Origin: Acidimicrobiales bacterium
Lineage (GTDB): Bacteria > Actinomycetota > Acidimicrobiia > Acidimicrobiales > Aldehydirespiratoraceae
Assembly: GCA_029263175.1 (NCBI GenBank)
Contig: JAJCXZ010000032.1
Span: forward strand, 53,913 to 117,912
Length of the DNA stretch: 64,000 bases
Reading direction: 5' to 3'
Every line of letters starts with the position of its first letter. Positions within the stretch are counted from its first letter, which is position 1. The position numbers were made by a program, and so were the translations under genes. This document shows, piece by piece, positions 62,329 to 64,000 of this stretch. The notes beneath the pieces are model-generated. The model saw only the letters and a list, made by a program, of their open reading frames with translations, searched no databases and was not told where the DNA came from.

Positions 62329-63044
62329 CGCAGGGCCCCCAGAACGCGGGCCGACAGTATCGACGCCAGATGCGTGCGATAGGTCGCAGATCCTCGGAAG
62401 TCGCCGGGTGGCGCCAGCCCGCCTGCTGGGTCGCCGACGGGAACGATCACCGGCGTGGCGGCCACTCCGGTGAGGGCGAGCGTGATGTGGTCGCCCGTGG
62501 AGCGGGCGACAGCGGCAACGATCGGGGTGTCGGCAGGAGTTCGGCCCGTGGACCGGCTGACGGTGACGCCAGAGGGGTCGATGAGAACTCCGGTGATGAG
62601 TGCTCCGCTCGGCACGCCGGATTCCAGGAGGGTGGCGAGAGACATGTGGTCGGCTCCGGCCAACTCGACCAGGGCGTCGTGCACGAGGAGTGCCGCGATG
62701 AGGACGCTCTCCGCGTCGGTGGACGCGATCGTTCCACCGACCGTGGCGATGCTGCGTAGAGAGGCGGGTTGGTCACGCTTGGCCAGTTCTCGGAGCGCAT
62801 CGGGTACGTGCTCGGAGTCGGCGATCGCACGATGCGTGGCGGTGGCCCCGATTCTGAGTCGATTGTCGACGGGCTCGATTCCATCGAGCCCGAGGGCCTG
62901 GAGATCGACCACCTCGAGATCCGACGGTTCGCGATCGGCATTGATGATCGTGCCGCCGGCGAGCGGTGTCCGGGACGGGTCGGCCAACAGCGACAACGCT
63001 TTGTCGAGGCTGTCGGGTCGGTGATACGCGGCAATCAAAGGCAT
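62325..63044 (-). CDS. Molybdenum hydroxylase FAD-binding subunit (YgfM/CoxM-like)
   Basis: 239 residues from the ATG at 63044, with AAGGAG 6 nt upstream. FAD motifs LAGGTIINADR and IATVGGTIASTDAES are variants of AGGTDL and TIGGN. First gene of the operon, overlapping the Mo subunit by 4 nt. It would take electrons from the Mo site to an acceptor; with no Fe-S clusters in the partner, the electron path is unclear. Confidence 0.9.
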   Translation of the reverse strand: MPLIAAYHRPDSLDKALSLLADPSRTPLAGGTIINADREPSDLEVVDLQALGLDGIEPVDNRLRIGATATHRAIADSEHVPDALRELAKRDQPASLRSIATVGGTIASTDAESVLIAALLVHDALVELAGADHMSLATLLESGVPSGALITGVLIDPSGVTVSRSTGRTPADTPIVAAVARSTGDHITLALTGVAATPVIVPVGDPAGGLAPPGDFRGSATYRTHLASILSARVLGALR

Positions 63045-63181
63045 AGCTATCTCCTTCTTTGATCGGCCCTCCCGCGGATACGCCAACGGTCGCGTCTACG
63101 ATCCGAATGAATTTGCAGCACCCTACCTGCTCCGGTTCACCTGCTGCGAACGCGTCGAAGGGCGTCTAGGGTCGGCGCAGG

Positions 63182-63577
63182 ATGCACCGAACGATCATGC
63201 CCAGCGACGTGGCGCCGCCGGCGGCCAACTATGCCCATGCGCGTCTCACGAATGGAGCAACGCGCTGGCTCCACACCTCGGGGGTGGTGCCGATAGCGGC
63301 CGATGGCACGGTGCCTCCGGAGATAGCCGACCAGGCCGAAGAGATCTGGCGCAACATCGCGGCGATGCTGCGTGACGCGGAGATGCGCCCTGCCGATGTC
63401 GTTTCGGTCACCACCTATGTGACTCCCGGCCATGACCTGAAGGCAGTGATGGCGGTTCGCGACAGAGCCCTCGACGGCAACCTGGCGGCATCGACCTTGG
63501 TGATCGTGGCGGAGCTGGCGCGGCCCGAATGGTTGATGGAGATCTCGATCGTGGCGGCCGGTGACTCCAATGGATGA
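63182..63577 (+). CDS. RidA/YjgF-family protein
   Basis: 131 residues. RidA trimer fold: GATRWLHTSGVVPIAADG, AEEIWRNIAAMLRDAEM, ADVVSVTTYVTPGHDLKAVM. The canonical Arg of imine deaminases (R105 type) appears changed near LVIVAELARPEWLMEI. It is divergent from the Mo-hydroxylase operon and coupled to an SDR gene, overlapping by 8 nt. Confidence 0.87.
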   Translation: MHRTIMPSDVAPPAANYAHARLTNGATRWLHTSGVVPIAADGTVPPEIADQAEEIWRNIAAMLRDAEMRPADVVSVTTYVTPGHDLKAVMAVRDRALDGNLAASTLVIVAELARPEWLMEISIVAAGDSNG

Positions 63578-64000
63578 TGCCGCCGATGGATCGGGTCGGT
63601 TCGGCGGTCAGGTCGTGGTCATCACCGGGGCGGCGACCGGCATCGGACGCGCCGCGGCGCTTCGGTTCGGGTCAGAGGGGGCCCGCGTCGCGTGCCTCGA
63701 CGTCGAGACGGTGGCCAACGAGGCGACAGCTCTTGCGGTCGGCGAGACAGGGGCTGAGGCCATGGCCCTCAGCTGTGACGTGCGATCCCGAGAGCAGCAG
63801 GAATCGGCGATCGGTGCAGTGTTTGATCGTTGGGGCCGCATCGACGTGCTCGTCACCAGCGCGGGAATGTACGTCGGTGGTCCGCTCCCCGATATTCCCC
63901 TTGACCGGTGGGAGAATCTCGTGGCCGTCAATCTCACCGGCGTGCTGACTTCCAACAGCCTTGTTGCTCCCCTGATGATCGGTCAGGGCCGAGGCAGCAT
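63570..64000 (+). CDS. Short-chain dehydrogenase/reductase, N-terminal part (runs off window)
   Basis: At least 143 codons open from the ATG at 63570 to the window edge. Glycine-rich NAD(P) motif TGAATGIGRAAAL, Asp after the second strand (CLDVET), suggesting NAD preference, and VTSAGMYVGG with VNLTGVL from the classical SDR core. The active-site YxxxK lies outside. It overlaps the RidA stop, so the pair is co-translated. Confidence 0.9.
   Translation, partial: MDDAADGSGRFGGQVVVITGAATGIGRAAALRFGSEGARVACLDVETVANEATALAVGETGAEAMALSCDVRSREQQESAIGAVFDRWGRIDVLVTSAGMYVGGPLPDIPLDRWENLVAVNLTGVLTSNSLVAPLMIGQGRGS

Noticed and set aside
60490..62382. 630-codon plus-strand open frame across the Mo subunit
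   Set aside because: It mirrors the XdhD-like gene, which carries all family motifs. Long antisense frames are common at this GC content.
59395..63044. Aerobic CO dehydrogenase (coxMSL)
   Set aside because: The Mo subunit lacks the AYRCSFR active-site loop, the small Fe-S subunit gene is absent, and the XdhD-type fusion and SsnA context fit a heterocycle hydroxylase.
1..64000. CRISPR arrays, insertion sequences, rRNA or tRNA genes
   Set aside because: No spaced identical repeats, transposase genes or rRNA/tRNA sequences were noticed by eye. A tRNA scan could still find something in the gaps, most likely 21506-22347.

Overview
The window is a high-GC, gene-dense chromosome segment from what is most likely an actinobacterium, possibly a marine or aquatic Acidimicrobiia-like lineage. 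The clues are an F420-type luciferase-like oxidoreductase, a very long NAD-dependent glutamate dehydrogenase, a GH63 glucosylglycerate/mannosylglycerate-type hydrolase, many GTG starts and 4-8 bp gene overlaps. No rRNA, tRNA or ribosomal-protein marker was seen, so the lineage is inference.

Region 1 (1-21.5 kb) is a respiration, copper and thiol-redox island. After the end of a LemA gene comes a translationally coupled operon: a small membrane protein, a GltD-like flavoprotein with a C-terminal 2[4Fe-4S] domain, split cytochrome b, Rieske protein and diheme cytochrome c. Then follow two small membrane proteins around a large G/C-tract palindrome, a BlaI repressor with its M56 membrane protease, and a cytochrome c oxidase operon (subunits II, I, IV, III, a Met-rich cupredoxin lipoprotein, and heme farnesyltransferase). 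UppP comes next, then a CcdA plus thioredoxin pair whose thioredoxin has an in-frame TGA exactly at the first active-site Cys (probable selenocysteine), a second TlpA, an Lgt-like protein, a ferric-reductase-like protein, Met/His-rich small proteins and a two-component system. Three near-identical palindromes of the form TACKACA-N3-TGTMGTA lie directly upstream of the bc operon, the oxidase operon and the ccdA/tlpA divergon. I propose that BlaI-M56 controls all three.

Region 2 (21.5-45.6 kb) is accessory metabolism. It holds a gene-poor patch, a frameshifted amine oxidase, a sulfatase, an RRM protein, an AraC regulator with a VOC dioxygenase, pyruvate phosphate dikinase, and a sulfide cluster (SQR, DsrC, DsrE, PPOX protein). 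It also holds two sarcosine/dimethylglycine-dehydrogenase-like flavoproteins around a LysR gene, a cysteine-sulfinate-decarboxylase-like enzyme, and a HisD-DegT fusion followed by DinB, 2-oxoglutarate dioxygenase and MaoC proteins.

Region 3 (45.6-64 kb) holds the giant glutamate dehydrogenase and a selenium-dependent molybdenum hydroxylase set: yqeB and yqeC divergent from gdh, and, on the other strand further right, FAD subunit, XdhD-like Mo subunit, SsnA-like amidohydrolase, XdhC and an LLM oxidoreductase. Between these are a phosphoesterase, a GH63 hydrolase, DinB, creatininase and VanX-like genes. A RidA protein and a partial SDR end the window. The yqeB/yqeC pair implies selenium metabolism in this genome, which independently supports reading the TGA as selenocysteine.
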